5,025 nt of DNA. It comes from Anaerolineae bacterium. GTDB taxonomy: Bacteria; Chloroflexota; Anaerolineae; DRVO01. Under the pieces are notes generated by a model. The model did no database searches. It was given only the letters and a program-made list of their open reading frames with translations, and had not been told where the DNA came from. The translations under genes were made by a program, and so were the position numbers. The stretch spans positions 1-5,025 of the forward strand of contig JAAYAV010000034.1 of the NCBI GenBank assembly GCA_012719195.1, in the 5' to 3' direction. This document shows, in pieces, positions 4,445-5,025 of this stretch. Each line of letters opens with the position of its first letter. Position 1 is the stretch's first letter.

Positions 4445-5025
4445 TTGCTCCACCCGGTCGCCTTCACCATCTGGGTCGCCGCTGCTGCCGCCATAGCGCT
4501 CGGCACGCGCAACCCCATTTACCTGGCGCTTCTGCTACTGGTGGTCTGGGGGACCTACGACGCTGCTCGGCGGCACAACCCGCGCGCCCAGTGGGGCGGC
4601 TTGCTACGCCTGGGGATCTGGGTCTGGGCCATCACCATCCCTTTCAACGCGCTCTCGTCGCACCTCGGCCGCTACGTCCTCTTCACGCTCCCTCGGTCTC
4701 TGCCCGTCATCGGGGGGCCGGTCACCGTCGAAGGCGTGCTGTTCGGCTTCCTCAACGGCCTGTCACTGGTGCTCCTGCTCACCGCCTTCGCCGCCTTCAA
4801 CACCGCTGTCGAGCAGTATGAGCTGCTGCGCCTGGTGCCGTCCGCCTTCTACCATGCCGGAATGGTGGCCTCCATCGCCGTCACCTTTGTGCCCGTGATG
4901 ACCGCTACCTTCGCCGACATCCGCCAGGCGCAGATGCTGCGCGGGCACCGGTTCCGCGGCATCCGCGACCTGCTGCCTCTCATTGCCCCCTTGCTGGCCA
5001 GCGCCCTGGAGCGCTCCATCCAGCT
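4445..5025 (+). CDS. ECF transporter transmembrane component EcfT/CbiQ-like (3' partial)
   Basis: The frame is open from the TAG at 4439-4441 to the window edge, giving 193 complete codons. TTG 4445 is the best start: it has GGAG 7 nt upstream and no ATG or GTG in frame nearby. It also gives the N-terminus MLHPVAFTIW...TRNPIYL, usual for EcfT proteins. Hydrophobic segments lie near residues 5-19, 24-36, 53-70 and 98-120, with VTVEGVLFG before the fourth. A long amphipathic stretch then includes AQMLRG (162-167), matching the first A--RG coupling motif by which EcfT docks on the ATPases. The second such motif should follow shortly after PLLASALERSIQ, outside the window. EcfT is the inner-membrane scaffold joining the substrate-binding S subunit to the EcfA ATPases. 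The B12 leader implies a cobalamin transporter, perhaps of the Cbr type, but no S or ATPase gene is visible, so substrate is inferred from context only. Confidence 0.88.
   Translation, partial: MLHPVAFTIWVAAAAAIALGTRNPIYLALLLLVVWGTYDAARRHNPRAQWGGLLRLGIWVWAITIPFNALSSHLGRYVLFTLPRSLPVIGGPVTVEGVLFGFLNGLSLVLLLTAFAAFNTAVEQYELLRLVPSAFYHAGMVASIAVTFVPVMTATFADIRQAQMLRGHRFRGIRDLLPLIAPLLASALERSIQ

Noticed and set aside
4066..4821. 251-codon plus-strand open frame over the DUF4430-like gene and EcfT
   Set aside because: Its product is Arg/Pro/Gly/His-rich with no domain, and it runs out of frame across two better-supported genes.

Overview
The window is GC-rich (roughly two-thirds G+C by eye) and has no genes that I accept on the minus strand. 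Gene content and style suggest Chloroflexota, perhaps Anaerolineae: a minimal cobalamin riboswitch, secreted proteins with Thr/Pro/Ala-rich stalks and C-terminal membrane anchors, and an energy-coupling-factor (ECF) transporter gene. That placement is inference; there is no rRNA or marker gene here.

Layout. (1) 1-1707: the 3' part of a flavoprotein gene. It has the C-terminal half of a CrtI/carotenoid-isomerase-like oxidoreductase, then an eight-cysteine GltD-type Fe-S domain, then a strongly shortened GltD-like dinucleotide-binding domain. (2) 1708-2141: no gene; a cluster of GC-rich hairpins with an imperfect 28-bp direct repeat. (3) 2142-2484: a near-consensus sigma70-type promoter (TTGACA-17-TATACT), a cobalamin riboswitch with a recognisable core, B12 box and L5-L13 kissing-loop hairpin, then a perfect 11-bp hairpin that may be the terminator of the expression platform. 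(4) 2485-3672: a secreted protein with about six helical repeats of the prenyltransferase/transcobalamin alpha6/alpha6 type, a stalk and an MPTTGG-type sortase-like anchor. (5) 3761-4441: a secreted, membrane-anchored, Cys-rich protein that looks DUF4430-like. (6) 4445-5025: the start of an EcfT transmembrane protein, translated from a TTG codon 3 nt after the previous stop and cut off by the window edge.

Working model. Regions 3-6 form a B12-controlled operon. In animal transcobalamin and intrinsic factor, an alpha6/alpha6 barrel and a small beta domain in one chain clamp cobalamin between them. Here the two halves appear to be separate, membrane-tethered proteins encoded immediately upstream of an ECF transporter T component. 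The simplest reading is a split, surface-displayed transcobalamin-like capture device that hands cobalamin to an ECF importer, whose S and ATPase subunits would lie beyond 5025. The riboswitch and the EcfT call are well supported by sequence. The barrel call is good, the beta-domain call is moderate, and the joint function is inference.
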